A stretch of 64,000 nucleotides of DNA from NCBI GenBank assembly GCA_023410595.1, contig JAEYPO010000007.1, forward strand, positions 62,001 through 126,000, written 5' to 3'. This document shows positions 23,703 through 32,359 of this stretch, piece after piece. Numbering within the stretch: position 1 is the first letter of the stretch; each line of letters starts with the position of its first letter. Below the pieces are notes generated by a model that searched no databases, was not told the DNA's origin, and worked only from the letters and a program-made list of their open reading frames with translations. A program made the translations under genes and the position numbers. Source of the DNA: Bacillota bacterium. GTDB lineage: Bacteria; Bacillota; Clostridia; Christensenellales; SZUA-584.

Positions 23703-23943
23703 CTTCCTCTTTATAGGGGAAGTGGCGCGAAGCGGCGATAGGGTGAAAGCTGTATCAACTAGTGTTCATCCCCTGCTGTATAGTCAGCGCGATACGAGCG
23801 CGGTAATACAATGCGGTTCACCGAAAGGATTTAATAGACCCTTCAGTCACCTGCGGTGACAGCTCCCCTAAGAGGGGAGCCTTAGCAGTATTAAGCTTCC
23901 TCTTTATAGGGGAAGTGGCGTGAAGCGCCGATAGGGTTAACCC
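23703..23943. repeat. Repeat-filled spacer with two copies of a palindromic unit
   Basis: The spacer 23677-24008 holds no gene. Two copies of a unit of about 41 bases (CTTCCTCTTTATAGGGGAAG then TGGCGYGAAGCGSCGATAGG) start at 23703 and 23896. Between them are further small palindromes, CACCTGCGGTG and CTCCCCTAAGAGGGGAG. The family also occurs at 6611-6658. Confidence 0.7.
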
Positions 23944-24008
23944 GGCAGGTTCAAGGAGATGCGAAAAAAGCGAAGACTTTTTACAGGTAAAAATCATAAG
24001 GAGTACGA

Positions 24009-24683
24009 ATGAAGAACATAACGGTGCTGTACGGCAACTACGGGAGCGGCAAGACGGAGCTGGCGCTGAATATAGCGCTTAAGCTTAAGCAAACATACGA
24101 TGACGTGGCGCTTGTGGATTTTGACATCGTGAACCCGTATTTTCGTTCTTCGGAGCACAAGGCTATGCTGGAGGAAAAGGGCATACGGGTTATAGCCCCG
24201 GCTTTTGCCAACACCGGCGTCGACATGCCCGCCATTCCGCCCGACGTTTACGCGGCGTTTAAATGCGGGCATACGGTGTTCGACTGCGGCGGAGACCCTG
24301 TAGGCGCGACGGCGCTCGGCGCTCTGAAAGAGCATTTTGACCGCGTCCGGGAAAACACGGAGGCGCTCTTTGTAGTCAACACAAAGCGGCCGTTTCAGGA
24401 GAACGCGGAGAGGATACTGGAGAGCCTTAAAAGGATAGAGCATAGCGCAAGGCTGAAAGCAGACGGTATAATACTGAATGCGAACTTAGGGTATGAGACG
24501 ACGGGCGAAGAGCTTTTGGAAGGGTATCAGATAATAAAAGAGCTTGAGAGAAAAGCGGGCGTGCCGCTCAAGGCCGTCAGCGGGACGAAAGAATCGCTTG
24601 ACAGGTTTTTAAAACAGTGTCCGGATTACGACGGCGGTACGATAACAATAGATATACTGATGAGGCCTGAATGGCTTAAATAA
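24009..24683 (+). CDS. P-loop ATPase of the MinD/ParA-like type
   Basis: A 224-residue protein with a Walker A motif near the N-terminus (YGNYGSGKTELALNIALKL), a following DFDIVNPYFRSSEH segment, and FDCGGDPVGATALG as a likely Walker B/switch region. The Lys pattern lacks the deviant Walker A of true ParA (KGGxGKT), so it is closer to SIMIBI-type NTPases of unknown role. The AAGGAG site is ideal. No partner gene adjoins it except cysK, about 100 bases downstream. Confidence 0.75.
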   Translation: MKNITVLYGNYGSGKTELALNIALKLKQTYDDVALVDFDIVNPYFRSSEHKAMLEEKGIRVIAPAFANTGVDMPAIPPDVYAAFKCGHTVFDCGGDPVGATALGALKEHFDRVRENTEALFVVNTKRPFQENAERILESLKRIEHSARLKADGIILNANLGYETTGEELLEGYQIIKELERKAGVPLKAVSGTKESLDRFLKQCPDYDGGTITIDILMRPEWLK

Positions 24684-24685
24684 GG

Positions 24686-24717
24686 GGCCCAAAAAAATCG
24701 TGAGGCTTTTTGAGGTG
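24686..24717 (+). repeat. Degenerate member of the CGTGAG repeat family
   Basis: AGGGGCCC, an A-run, then TCGTGAGGCTTTTTGAGGT follows the same order of elements as the repeats at 6501, 10386 and 27622. Confidence 0.45.
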
Positions 24718-24787
24718 CAGATAATTAATTGCCGGTATTATGATATTACATGGCTTCGGCGGATTTTTTAAAAAGGGGAAAGCAAAT

Positions 24788-25681
24788 ATGAATTTAGGCA
24801 ACAACATTCTTGACACTATCGGCAATACGCCGCTTGTGAGGATAAACAGGCTGTGCGCGAAGAAGGATGTCGAGATATACGCAAAAACTGAAGGCACGAA
24901 TCCGGGCGGCAGCATAAAGGACAGGATAGCTTTAAAGATGGTGGAGCAGGCGGAGGCCGAAGGAACTTTAAAGCCCGGCAAGACAATAATAGAGCCGACG
25001 TCGGGAAATACCGGCATCGCGCTTGCTATGATAGGCGCAGTTAAGGGATACGACGTGGAGATAGTGATGAGCTCTGCCGTATCCATGGAGCGCCAGAAGA
25101 TGATAAAGGCGTTTGGCGGCAAGGTGATACTCACCGCGGCGGACGAGGGCACGGACGGCGCGATACGCAGGGCGCGGCAGATGGTGGCCGAAGCCCCAGA
25201 CAAGTATTTCATGCCCGACCAGTTCACGAACAGGTACAATAAGATAGCGCATTATTCCACGACGGCGGAGGAGATAATACGCGACACGGTGGGAAGGGTG
25301 ACGCATTTTGTGTCGGGCCTTGGCACGTCGGGCACGCTTATGGGCACGGCGAAACGGCTAAAGGAATTGAACCCCGAGATAAAAATAGTGGAGGCGCACC
25401 CGGTGAAGGGACACTATATACAGGGGCTTAAAAACATGAGCGAGGCAATAGTGCCTGAGATATACGACCCCTCGTGCATAGATATCTCCATCATGGTAGA
25501 CTCGGAGGAGGCTTTCGAGATGACGCGGCGCATCGTGAGGGAGGAGGGCATATTCTGCGGAATGTCATCGGGCGCGGCTATGCTCGCGGCGCTCAAAGTG
25601 GCGGACATGATAGACAAGGGATTCATAGTCTGCATTTTCCCCGACAGGGGAGAAAAGTATCTTAGCACTAAGTTGTTTTAA
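24788..25681 (+). CDS. cysK: Cysteine synthase A (O-acetylserine sulfhydrylase)
   Basis: A PLP enzyme of 297 residues that makes cysteine from O-acetylserine and sulfide. ATG 24788 has AAAGGGG upstream and starts the normal N-terminus; the frame extends upstream to 24740 without a site. The PLP lysine is Lys44 in NPGGSIKDRIA, with PTSGNTGIALAM (substrate loop), GLGTSGTLMGTAKRL (phosphate-binding loop) and GMSSGAAMLAAL. It stands alone; no cysE is adjacent. Confidence 0.95.
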   Translation: MNLGNNILDTIGNTPLVRINRLCAKKDVEIYAKTEGTNPGGSIKDRIALKMVEQAEAEGTLKPGKTIIEPTSGNTGIALAMIGAVKGYDVEIVMSSAVSMERQKMIKAFGGKVILTAADEGTDGAIRRARQMVAEAPDKYFMPDQFTNRYNKIAHYSTTAEEIIRDTVGRVTHFVSGLGTSGTLMGTAKRLKELNPEIKIVEAHPVKGHYIQGLKNMSEAIVPEIYDPSCIDISIMVDSEEAFEMTRRIVREEGIFCGMSSGAAMLAALKVADMIDKGFIVCIFPDRGEKYLSTKLF

Positions 25682-25714
25682 TTTTTCTCGCTTTCAGCAA
25701 GCGCAAGATATATC

Positions 25715-25744
25715 GCAGGGGACGGCTTCCATGCCGTCCCCTGC
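25715..25744. terminator. Strong 12-bp hairpin between cysK and the LCP gene
   Basis: GCAGGGGACGGC (25715-25726) and its exact complement (25733-25744) enclose a six-base loop. The genes on both sides converge here. The T-tract is weak (TTT), so it may act as a bidirectional barrier or an mRNA 3' end. Confidence 0.6.
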
Positions 25745-25787
25745 TTTACGTGGGCGATTAAAAGCCGCCGATACTTTCAGTATGCTT

Positions 25788-27284
25788 TTATTGAGTTGTA
25801 TCCGCGCCCGGCGATACAGCCGGTTCTTCCAAGGGCGGCGGCTCCGTCGGTTCGCTGGGAAGCGTTTCTGACGGTTGAGCGGGAGGAGCGCCCGGTGCTG
25901 TCGGCGTCGTTGTAGGGCTGGGCGGCAGGCTCTTTATATATTTATTCAATTCGTCGTACAGGTCGCTTAAGTTGTCCGCGGCGCGCTCCATTTCGCTCGT
26001 GCTGCCGTTCTTAAGCGCTTTGTTTGCGTTGCTTAGCGCGTCGCTGGCCTCGCCGTACTGCGCACCGGTTAGATTGGCTTTATGCTTTGAGGCAAACGAG
26101 CCGAGCGTATCAATAGCTTTTTTAAGTGCGCTTTTTGCGTTTTCGTTCTTTACATATTCCAGGCTGTACGACCAGTCTATGACTGGCTCTATGCCAAATA
26201 TGTCGCGTATTACCTTCTGCGTATACGTATGGTCGAGCACGTAATAACTGTGGCCGTGAGCCGTCGTATATTCGCCCTTGAGCGTATACCGGCTGCATTC
26301 CGTATCAAGGTCGAGATCGAGCGCGAACAGCGTGAGCGCGGCTATCTGCTCGAAATTGAGGTTTGTATACACCTCGTGTTTAACCTTGTTGTATATATCG
26401 GGTATATTAGCGAGGCGCATGGAGCTTTTTAGCTGCGAAAACACGCTGAGCAGCAGGCGTTGCTGGCGGTCTATGCGGTCGATGTCCGTGCCCGACGTGA
26501 TGCCCTTGCGCGCACGGCAGTAGTCAAGCACAGCCTGGCCGTCGAGCTTCTGATAGCCTTTGCCAAGATGCCTTCCGCCTATATTAATCTCGTAATCGAC
26601 GTCGTACCACACGCCGCCTATCTCGTTGACAATATCCTTTACGGCCTGCATCTCTACGGCGACGTAGTAGTTTACGGGCACGCCGCCCAGCGTCGTGCTC
26701 ACAGTCTCCATCATGCATTCAAAGCCGCGGCCTTCCTTGCCGCCCGCGGACATGAACGCTCCGTTTATCTTCCAGTTGTTTTCGGTGAACGCTATGTCGG
26801 CGTAGCTGTCGCGCGGCACGGATATGAGATCCGCCTTGCCGTTTGCGAAGTTGATTGATAACAGCAACATCGTGTCCGTACGAAAGTCCGTCCTGCCCTC
26901 ACGTTCGGCGGAGTAGTCTATGCCCGCGAGCAGCACGTTTACTCTGTCTTTCATAAAGTCCGTGTCCGCCTGCGCTTTAAGCCGTTCTTCGGGGGAGAGC
27001 GTGCATGAAGGGGAGGGCGAATAGGAGGGTTCGACCGTTATCTGCGCTGCGGGAATTGCGGCGGGAGGCCTTGGCGTGGGGTCGGGGAACGCCGCGCGCG
27101 GGTTTATTACAGTTACATAGATAAAGCTGCCCGCAAGCGCGAGCGCTGTAAGCGCCGCGCAAAGCAGGCAATATTTTATTATCTTGACCGTGGTTACGGG
27201 TTTGTGGAACAGCCTCTTTTCGGGCTGCTTTTTTTCGCGGGGTTTAAACAAAAATTTTTTTGGTTTGTCGTCGTTATGCTTCAT
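25788..27284 (-). CDS. LytR-CpsA-Psr (LCP) family protein with C-terminal PT-rich tail
   Basis: The gene encodes 498 residues: a basic cytoplasmic N-terminus, one membrane segment (IKYCLLCAALTALALAGSFIYV), a Pro/Ser-rich stalk, and the LCP domain (about residues 110-330). Conserved Arg and Asp residues appear in GRTDFRTDTMLLLSIN, LISVPRDSYADI, DYCRARKGITSG and DIDRIDRQQRLL. LCP enzymes attach teichoic acids or other glycopolymers to peptidoglycan from lipid-linked precursors. A helical segment (about 385-450) and a Thr/Pro/Ser-rich tail (TTTPTAPGAPPAQPSETLPS) follow the domain, which is longer than usual and may span the wall. Start ATG 27284 has AAGG upstream. Confidence 0.9.
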   Translation of the reverse strand: MKHNDDKPKKFLFKPREKKQPEKRLFHKPVTTVKIIKYCLLCAALTALALAGSFIYVTVINPRAAFPDPTPRPPAAIPAAQITVEPSYSPSPSCTLSPEERLKAQADTDFMKDRVNVLLAGIDYSAEREGRTDFRTDTMLLLSINFANGKADLISVPRDSYADIAFTENNWKINGAFMSAGGKEGRGFECMMETVSTTLGGVPVNYYVAVEMQAVKDIVNEIGGVWYDVDYEINIGGRHLGKGYQKLDGQAVLDYCRARKGITSGTDIDRIDRQQRLLLSVFSQLKSSMRLANIPDIYNKVKHEVYTNLNFEQIAALTLFALDLDLDTECSRYTLKGEYTTAHGHSYYVLDHTYTQKVIRDIFGIEPVIDWSYSLEYVKNENAKSALKKAIDTLGSFASKHKANLTGAQYGEASDALSNANKALKNGSTSEMERAADNLSDLYDELNKYIKSLPPSPTTTPTAPGAPPAQPSETLPSEPTEPPPLEEPAVSPGADTTQ

Positions 27285-27580
27285 TTCAACCTTACCACCA
27301 GAACGCTCGTCACTCTTGCATTAAACATTCAGATTATATGCATGTTCTCTGCGCATAAGAATAATTCTGGCTGCTTTTATCGGCGAATATACGGCGCTCG
27401 CTGAAAAGTTAAAAATTGTAATGCAATTGAAATATAGGCCGCACCCGGGAACCATAATAAAAAATAGGAACGTCGTGAAAAACTTAAAAGCAGTTGTCAC
27501 AAAAACTAATACTGTGCCCAAAGTAACTGAAGCGCTTGTACCGGAAACTGAGGCTGAGTAGACAGAGACATCTGCACCGG
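27285..27580. other. Intergenic region without a supported gene
   Basis: The stretch between the LCP gene and the repeat pair at 27581 has no gene I can support. A 46-codon plus-strand frame at 27420 and an 89-codon minus-strand frame covering 27321-27590 both lack ribosome binding sites. Confidence 0.4.
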
Positions 27581-27657
27581 CAAGCCTCACGACTTAAACG
27601 ACTAGGGGACCCCGTATCTATACCCCATCAAGCCTCACGACTTGCTGGGGACCCCGT
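27581..27657 (-). repeat. Two inverted copies of the CGTGAG repeat
   Basis: A full 36-base copy at 27622-27657 matches 6501-6536 (opposite strand) except at two positions. A partial copy starts at 27581 (AAGCCTCACGACTT on the plus strand). Both carry the GGGGACCCCGT end, itself palindromic. Confidence 0.75.
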
Positions 27658-27662
27658 ATAAA

Positions 27663-27689
27663 AAGACGCTTCAAAAAATGAAGCGTCTT
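27663..27689 (-). terminator. Terminator of the NlpC/P60 gene
   Basis: On the minus strand AAGACGCTTC and GAAGCGTCTT enclose a short loop and are followed by a run of T's. On the plus strand it also ends in TTTT, so it may be bidirectional. Confidence 0.8.
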
Positions 27690-27725
27690 TTCTAGCGGAT
27701 TGGAATTCACGCAATAATTACTAAG

Positions 27726-28664
27726 CTATGCTACCCTGCGGGCGAAAGTAAAAACGCGGAGCCAGTACGAGGTAAAGCTGCTTACCATGACTTTGCCCTG
27801 TCCGGATGAAGCGTGAACGAACTGCCCATCTCCTATATATATGCCCATATGGCTTATATATGACGACGTATCCGAACGAAAGAACACGAGGTCTCCCTTC
27901 TTAAGCGAAGACGTTCCCGTTATCTTAGTCCATGCGGAGTTTTCGCTGTATGCCGATGCGGACAGTCTTGACTCGCCAAAGCCTGCGTTTGTCATCGCGT
28001 AATACGCGAGCCCCGAGCAGTCATAGCTCGACGGGCCGTTGCCGCCTAAAACGTACGGCTTGCCGGTCTGCGCGAGCGCTATGTCCGCTATGCTTGCCGC
28101 CTGCGATACCGACGGAGCGCCCGATTTTTTTACCGCGCTGTTTGAAAACAGCTTCGCTCTCGTGGCGGGGCCGGCTATACCGTCCACGTAAAGGCCGTTT
28201 GTACGCTGAAACTCCGTGGCTGCGGACTTTGTGATGGGGCCGTAATAGCCCGTCACATTGTTGCTCGTAGTGTAACCTAAGTCTCTGAGCCTCGCCTGAA
28301 GCGTCGATACGGCTTCGCCGCGGCTTCCGATATTAAGCAGCAGCGTCCTTGCACTTGACGAATAGAGCTTTGCGTTTGTCGCAGGGCCGACAATGCCGTC
28401 CGCACTCAGGCCGTTGTAGCCCTGAAAGCGCTTAACTGCCGTTTTCGTTATCTCTCCGAAATATCCGGTAGCGTTGGAATAATCCATATACCCGAGCTTA
28501 AGCAGCCGTTCCTGCAGTGTCGTGACCTCGCTTCCTCTGCTGCCTGTCTTAAGCAAAGAGCCTGCCGCAAATGCCGTAGGCATCATCATAACGAAAATAA
28601 AAACAATGCAGATTACAAAGGATACGCGCCGAAGCGCTTTGTTCTTTTTTATCGCATGTTTCAT
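27726..28664 (-). CDS. Secreted NlpC/P60 peptidoglycan hydrolase with two PG-binding domains
   Basis: A wall hydrolase of about 312 residues. ATG 28664 is chosen because AAGGGGG lies six bases upstream and it gives a signal peptide (MKHAIKKNKALRRVSFVICI, then VFIFVMMMPTAFA). Two type 1 peptidoglycan-binding domains follow (GSRGSEVTTLQERLLKLGYM and GSRGEAVSTLQARLRDLGYT). The C-terminal NlpC/P60 domain has the catalytic Cys in YDCSGLAYYAM and His in SHMGIYIGDG, with a third polar residue in FVHASSGQG. It should cleave D-Glu-type stem peptide bonds. Single gene with its own terminator. Confidence 0.93.
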   Translation of the reverse strand: MKHAIKKNKALRRVSFVICIVFIFVMMMPTAFAAGSLLKTGSRGSEVTTLQERLLKLGYMDYSNATGYFGEITKTAVKRFQGYNGLSADGIVGPATNAKLYSSSARTLLLNIGSRGEAVSTLQARLRDLGYTTSNNVTGYYGPITKSAATEFQRTNGLYVDGIAGPATRAKLFSNSAVKKSGAPSVSQAASIADIALAQTGKPYVLGGNGPSSYDCSGLAYYAMTNAGFGESRLSASAYSENSAWTKITGTSSLKKGDLVFFRSDTSSYISHMGIYIGDGQFVHASSGQGKVMVSSFTSYWLRVFTFARRVA

Positions 28665-28900
28665 TGCTATCCCCCTTGTTTTGTGATGTGTCAATTATAA
28701 CTTTAAAAGATGCAAAGGCACAAAACGCCCTATTATGCGCTAATTGCGTTTAAATGTTGATAGCATCATTTATTACAGTTATATTAAGATATGATTACAT
28801 TTTAAATAGGCATGCTTCGCTTTGCGTGAAAACCTCGTTTAATATATGGCAGCATCGGAAAACTGTTTAAGTTGATAACAAAATCATGAAGGATATTTAA

Positions 28901-28936
28901 GCTGCTTTTCCTGTGTAACGGACACGAAAAAGCAGC
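28901..28936 (-). terminator. Hairpin downstream of the PII-like gene
   Basis: GCTGCTTTTTC pairs with GGAAAAGCAGC on the minus strand, 27 bases after the stop. The T-tail is interrupted (TTAAAT). The rest of the gap to the NlpC gene (28695-28900) is AT-rich with no gene seen. Confidence 0.5.
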
Positions 28937-28962
28937 GACCCAAACAAACTTTTTAAAAAACG

Positions 28963-29658
28963 TTACTCCGCTTTGGCTTCCGTATTACTCCTCAATCCGC
29001 AAGCCTTTGAAACGTCCTGTATATACATTATGCCGTTGCCAGGCTTGTCTAACTGAAGCTTATCGTATACAGCAGAAGCTATAGCCTGCGTTTTGTCTGT
29101 TTCAGATATTATGAGCACGATTTCCTTTTCCGGCTCGATTTCCATGGAAAACAGCTTGCTGGTCTCATGAATGCCGGAACCTCTTGCGTTGATAATGGTT
29201 CCGCCTGTTGAACCCGCATTGGTTGCCGCGTCGATTACGGCCTCCGCATTTCCTTTTTCGACAATAACATAGATGGCGTTATACATGACGGCCTGTGCAC
29301 CTCTGCTTTCATTATTAATGTTTGCATCTGCCCGGCAGCTTGTGCTTCCAAAAACGCCTGCAACCGGGGTGCAAAAAGCAATACCATGATGGGGCTTGCT
29401 GAAGTTATATTTGTTGTCGAGCGATTCAAGAAGGTCAAACGCGGCCGACCTGCCGACGACAATAAATACAATTTCCTTTTGCTTTTCATAAAGCTCAAGA
29501 AACTTCAATATGCTGCTTTTTACCGTTCCTTTTCCCAGCATTATGGTTCCGCCGCATATACCGCTCTTTTTCGCCGCATGTAGCATCTTAGTTCCCCATC
29601 CATCGTTGACTATTATAGTCAGGAGCTCAAAACTACCGCTAGTCCGGCAACTTTCCAA
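28963..29658 (-). CDS. Tandem PII-like signalling protein
   Basis: The 231 residues consist of two PII-like (ferredoxin-like fold) halves, roughly residues 8-115 and 120-220. Each has the sequence order hydrophobic strand, A-A-x-x-x-G-x-x-G-G-T-I, and a conserved ESLDNKYNFSKPHHGIAF or YDKLQLDKPGNGIMYI C-terminal strand; compare GICGGTIMLGKGT with GSTGGTIINARGSG. Canonical PII is a single domain of about 112 residues in a trimer, so an internal duplication is unusual. Start is TTG 29658 with GGAGG eight bases upstream inside the end of the DUF1538 gene, a 20-base overlap showing coupling. It probably senses a nucleotide or metabolite and gates the DUF1538 protein (inference). Confidence 0.8.
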   Translation of the reverse strand: MESCRTSGSFELLTIIVNDGWGTKMLHAAKKSGICGGTIMLGKGTVKSSILKFLELYEKQKEIVFIVVGRSAAFDLLESLDNKYNFSKPHHGIAFCTPVAGVFGSTSCRADANINNESRGAQAVMYNAIYVIVEKGNAEAVIDAATNAGSTGGTIINARGSGIHETSKLFSMEIEPEKEIVLIISETDKTQAIASAVYDKLQLDKPGNGIMYIQDVSKACGLRSNTEAKAE

Positions 29659-31135
29659 CTTCGAGCCCTCCTTTTCTGGATTTTATTTTATAAATAATAC
29701 CAAGGGTTTGTAAAGCGATAAGCGGCATTAAAGCCACTGTAGCTATCATACCGAATCCGTCGATCAACACGTTTGCCGTTTCGACCGCTTCAGCGGCGCC
29801 TTGGGTAAATGCAAGTATAAAAGTGGCGGTCATAGGACCCGACGCTACCCCTCCTGAGTCAAAAGCAATACCCACAAACAGCTTTGGCGAAAAGAAAGTC
29901 ATCACTAATGCAATTATATATCCGGGCAGAAGGTAATGCCACAGCTGCAATTCAGGCACAAGTATCCGTATCGTGGACAAAGCCACGGCAAAGCCTATGC
30001 CTATAGAAAGCGCAATCAAAACCGCTTTGCGTTTGATATATCCGCTGGTAACATTCTCGATGCTTTTTGTCAGAACATACACCGCAGGTTCCGCGAGTAT
30101 GGTTGTAAACCCAAGCACGAATCCAACGGCGATTATTAAAAACTTGCTTTCGAGCATCGCCAGTTTATAGCCTATGACCTTTCCGGCGTCCATAAACCCG
30201 GCATTAACGCCTGTAAGGAACAGCGTCAAGCCTATAAGAGTATATATGAAACCCAATACTATTTTTCTTAATGTCCTTTTGGAAAGCTTGAGTTTCTTTT
30301 GAAATATCATTAATATCAAAAATAAGGGCACTAATGCAAGAAAGGATTCCAGAGCGATACCGGGCAGCTTTTGAAAGTACTGACCGAAAATCGATTGGGA
30401 GTATGCGGGCTCCATTTCAAGACTCGCTGTTATCTGGTCGGAGCCGGATATGATGCTCATTATCATGACCGCGATAATCGCTCCTATAGAAGCGATGGCT
30501 ACGAGGCCGAAGCTGTCCTTTTCTGATGCCTTGCTGTCCTTTTTCAGTTTTGATACGCCGATAGCTATCGCGAGAATAAACGGTACCGTTAATGCTCCTG
30601 TCGTCGCGCCTGACGCGTCAAATGAGATGGCTATGAACTCATTCGACGTGAAAAGGGAGAGTATAAGTATTATTCCATAGAATATTGTAAGGATAATATA
30701 TAAAGGTATGTTTTTAACTGTTCTTATCAACCCGACGGAAAGCATAACCCCAACTCCCAGCGATACGATAACGACGATGGAGGTTTTGGTTATCAACCCG
30801 GCTGTAACGCTGGTTACCTGGGCGGCGAGTATGTGCAGATCAGGCTCGGCGACAGATACAATAAAGGCAAGAAAAAAACCAGCGACTGTAATAATCCATA
30901 GCTTGTTGGTTTTAATGAGAGAAGCGCCTATTTCATTCCCCATAGGCGTTATACCCAAATCAATGCCAAACAGGAATATCGACAATCCCAGTATGACCGA
31001 TACCGCTCCCAATAAAAAGCGAAGAATATAAGGCGCTTCAAGAGGCGCTATGGTGAAGCTCAATATAAGAACAACTACAGTAATTGGCAGTACAGCGAAT
31101 AAGACCTCTTTAAATTTATGCGTAAGAATATTCAA
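29639..31135 (-). CDS. DUF1538 family membrane protein
   Basis: A very hydrophobic 498-residue protein with about 12 predicted membrane segments and an internal duplication: the element IAISFDASGATTGALTVPFI in the first half corresponds to VGIAFDSGGVASGPMTATFI in the second, and IVSVAEPDLHILAAQV to TTILAEPAVYVLTKSI. This is the DUF1538 family, thought to be a transporter, with unknown substrate. The TTG start at 31135 has GGAGG about 12 bases upstream. The PII-like gene overlaps its 3' end, a pairing reminiscent of AmtB-GlnK and SbtA-SbtB, where a PII protein plugs a channel. Base composition is more AT-rich than its neighbours. Confidence 0.85.
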   Translation of the reverse strand: MNILTHKFKEVLFAVLPITVVVLILSFTIAPLEAPYILRFLLGAVSVILGLSIFLFGIDLGITPMGNEIGASLIKTNKLWIITVAGFFLAFIVSVAEPDLHILAAQVTSVTAGLITKTSIVVIVSLGVGVMLSVGLIRTVKNIPLYIILTIFYGIILILSLFTSNEFIAISFDASGATTGALTVPFILAIAIGVSKLKKDSKASEKDSFGLVAIASIGAIIAVMIMSIISGSDQITASLEMEPAYSQSIFGQYFQKLPGIALESFLALVPLFLILMIFQKKLKLSKRTLRKIVLGFIYTLIGLTLFLTGVNAGFMDAGKVIGYKLAMLESKFLIIAVGFVLGFTTILAEPAVYVLTKSIENVTSGYIKRKAVLIALSIGIGFAVALSTIRILVPELQLWHYLLPGYIIALVMTFFSPKLFVGIAFDSGGVASGPMTATFILAFTQGAAEAVETANVLIDGFGMIATVALMPLIALQTLGIIYKIKSRKGGLEVGKLPD

Positions 31136-31194
31136 ATCAGCCGGTTACCTCCGTTGGACATGCGTGTTATCTTATATTACTATAACACAGAAAA

Positions 31195-31236
31195 CTGTTA
31201 ATATGAATAAAAACGCTGTTAATATGAATAAAAACG
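31195..31236. repeat. 21-bp tandem direct repeat upstream of the DUF1538 gene
   Basis: CTGTTAATATGAATAAAAAC plus G occurs twice back to back (31195-31215 and 31216-31236), 60 bases upstream of the minus-strand start. It could be a regulator site or a replication-slippage duplication. Confidence 0.7.
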
Positions 31237-31298
31237 TTTTAATAGATTTACTTAAGCTCTTTTGGAGCGCGTTGACAACGCCTTGCGCCACGCAGCAA

Positions 31299-31325
31299 GA
31301 CGGCACAGCTGTAAGCCGTGCCGTC
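31299..31325. terminator. Hairpin between the rubrerythrin and DUF1538 genes
   Basis: GACGGCAC (31299-31306) pairs with GTGCCGTC (31318-31325). The T-run is poor on both strands, so it is a weak candidate end for the perR-SOR-rubrerythrin transcript. Confidence 0.4.
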
Positions 31326-31381
31326 CTGCGCTTTTATCGTTTTTTAAGAAGGCGCGGATCTTTTAAAAAGATAGTATGCGG

Positions 31382-31918
31382 TTAATAATTCTTTACGTAA
31401 AGCTCGAAATAGTCTATCGGATGGCCGCATACCGGGCAGACCTTGGGAGCGTTCTTGGAGGAAAATCTGTGGCCGCAGTTAGTGCATTTCCACTCTACTT
31501 CAGTATCCCGCTCAAACACCTTGCCGCTCTTTATGTTGTCCAAAAGATCACGATAACGCTTCTCGTGATTCTTCTCTATCGCCGCTACGCCTTCCATCGT
31601 GGCCGCGATATCGTCGAAGCCTTCTTCGCGCGCTTCTTTTGCCATGCGGGCGTACATGTCAGTCCACTCGTAGTTCTCGCCCGCTGCCGCGGCTTCTAAG
31701 TTTTCCATCGTAGTGCCTATACCGGCGAACAGCTTATACCACAGCTCGGCATGCTCCTTCTCGTTGGCTGCCGTTTCAGCGAAGTAGTTGGATATCTGCA
31801 TATATCCTTCCTTTTTGGCCTTCGAAGCGAAGAAAGTATATTTGTTCCTTGCCTGCGATTCGCCCGCGAACGCTTCCATCAGGTTCTTTTCCGTCTTTGT
31901 TCCCTTTAAACTTTTCAT
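31382..31918 (-). CDS. Rubrerythrin
   Basis: A 178-residue peroxide-scavenging diiron protein. The ferritin-like domain has two ExxH-type iron-binding pairs (NEKEH at about 53-56 and EKNH at about 115-118), and the C-terminal rubredoxin domain has Cys145, Cys148, Cys161 and Cys164 in CTNCG and CPVCGHP. It reduces hydrogen peroxide to water with electrons from rubredoxin-type donors. It is the third gene of perR, SOR, rubrerythrin, 60 bases after SOR, with its own GGAGG site. Anaerobes use this set in place of catalase. Confidence 0.96.
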   Translation of the reverse strand: MKSLKGTKTEKNLMEAFAGESQARNKYTFFASKAKKEGYMQISNYFAETAANEKEHAELWYKLFAGIGTTMENLEAAAAGENYEWTDMYARMAKEAREEGFDDIAATMEGVAAIEKNHEKRYRDLLDNIKSGKVFERDTEVEWKCTNCGHRFSSKNAPKVCPVCGHPIDYFELYVKNY

Positions 31919-31978
31919 TATTACATACCTCCATATGTTTTTACATTTTGAATGAATACACCGTCGCCAGCTTGATGA

Positions 31979-32359
31979 TTATGCTTTCCAGAGCCCGTGA
32001 AGGTTGCAGAATTCGTAGACCTCGGCAACGTCGTCCGCCTTCATGTTGAACGTCGCTTCGGGCGCGCCTGTGGGGTCTAGCCTGGCCATACCGGATTTGC
32101 CGTCTTTTCTTACGACCTCGATAAACTCGATGTGGTGCTCTTCCGTCATGGGATGCGGCGCGCTGCCTATCTTCACCGTTATTGTGTCGCCGTTATCAAC
32201 GATTACGGGCACATGCTTTTCCTTGCTTGCGTCTTTCGTGTTTGCTTCAAGTTTAACCATTTCCTGCCCGCAGCATACAAGCGTGGGGGCGCCAGGCACA
32301 GCCACCAGTACAACCTGCCCGCATAATTCGCAATAGTAGAAATCTCCGTAGTTTGTCAT
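31979..32359 (-). CDS. Desulfoferrodoxin (2Fe superoxide reductase)
   Basis: A protein of 126 residues from ATG 32359, which has AGGAGGT seven bases upstream and overlaps the perR stop by ATGA. Centre I is a desulforedoxin-type site (Cys10, Cys13, Cys29, Cys30 in YYCELCG and LVCCGQEM). Centre II is the SOR site (His in KEKHVPV, APHPMTEEHHIE, and the C-terminal FCNLHGLW Cys/His pair). It reduces superoxide to peroxide without making oxygen, and the peroxide would then go to the rubrerythrin encoded next. Confidence 0.95.
   Translation of the reverse strand: MTNYGDFYYCELCGQVVLVAVPGAPTLVCCGQEMVKLEANTKDASKEKHVPVIVDNGDTITVKIGSAPHPMTEEHHIEFIEVVRKDGKSGMARLDPTGAPEATFNMKADDVAEVYEFCNLHGLWKA

Noticed and set aside
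27321..27590. 89-codon minus-strand frame and a 46-codon plus-strand frame
   Set aside because: Both lack ribosome binding sites and overlap each other and the dispersed repeats; low-complexity composition.
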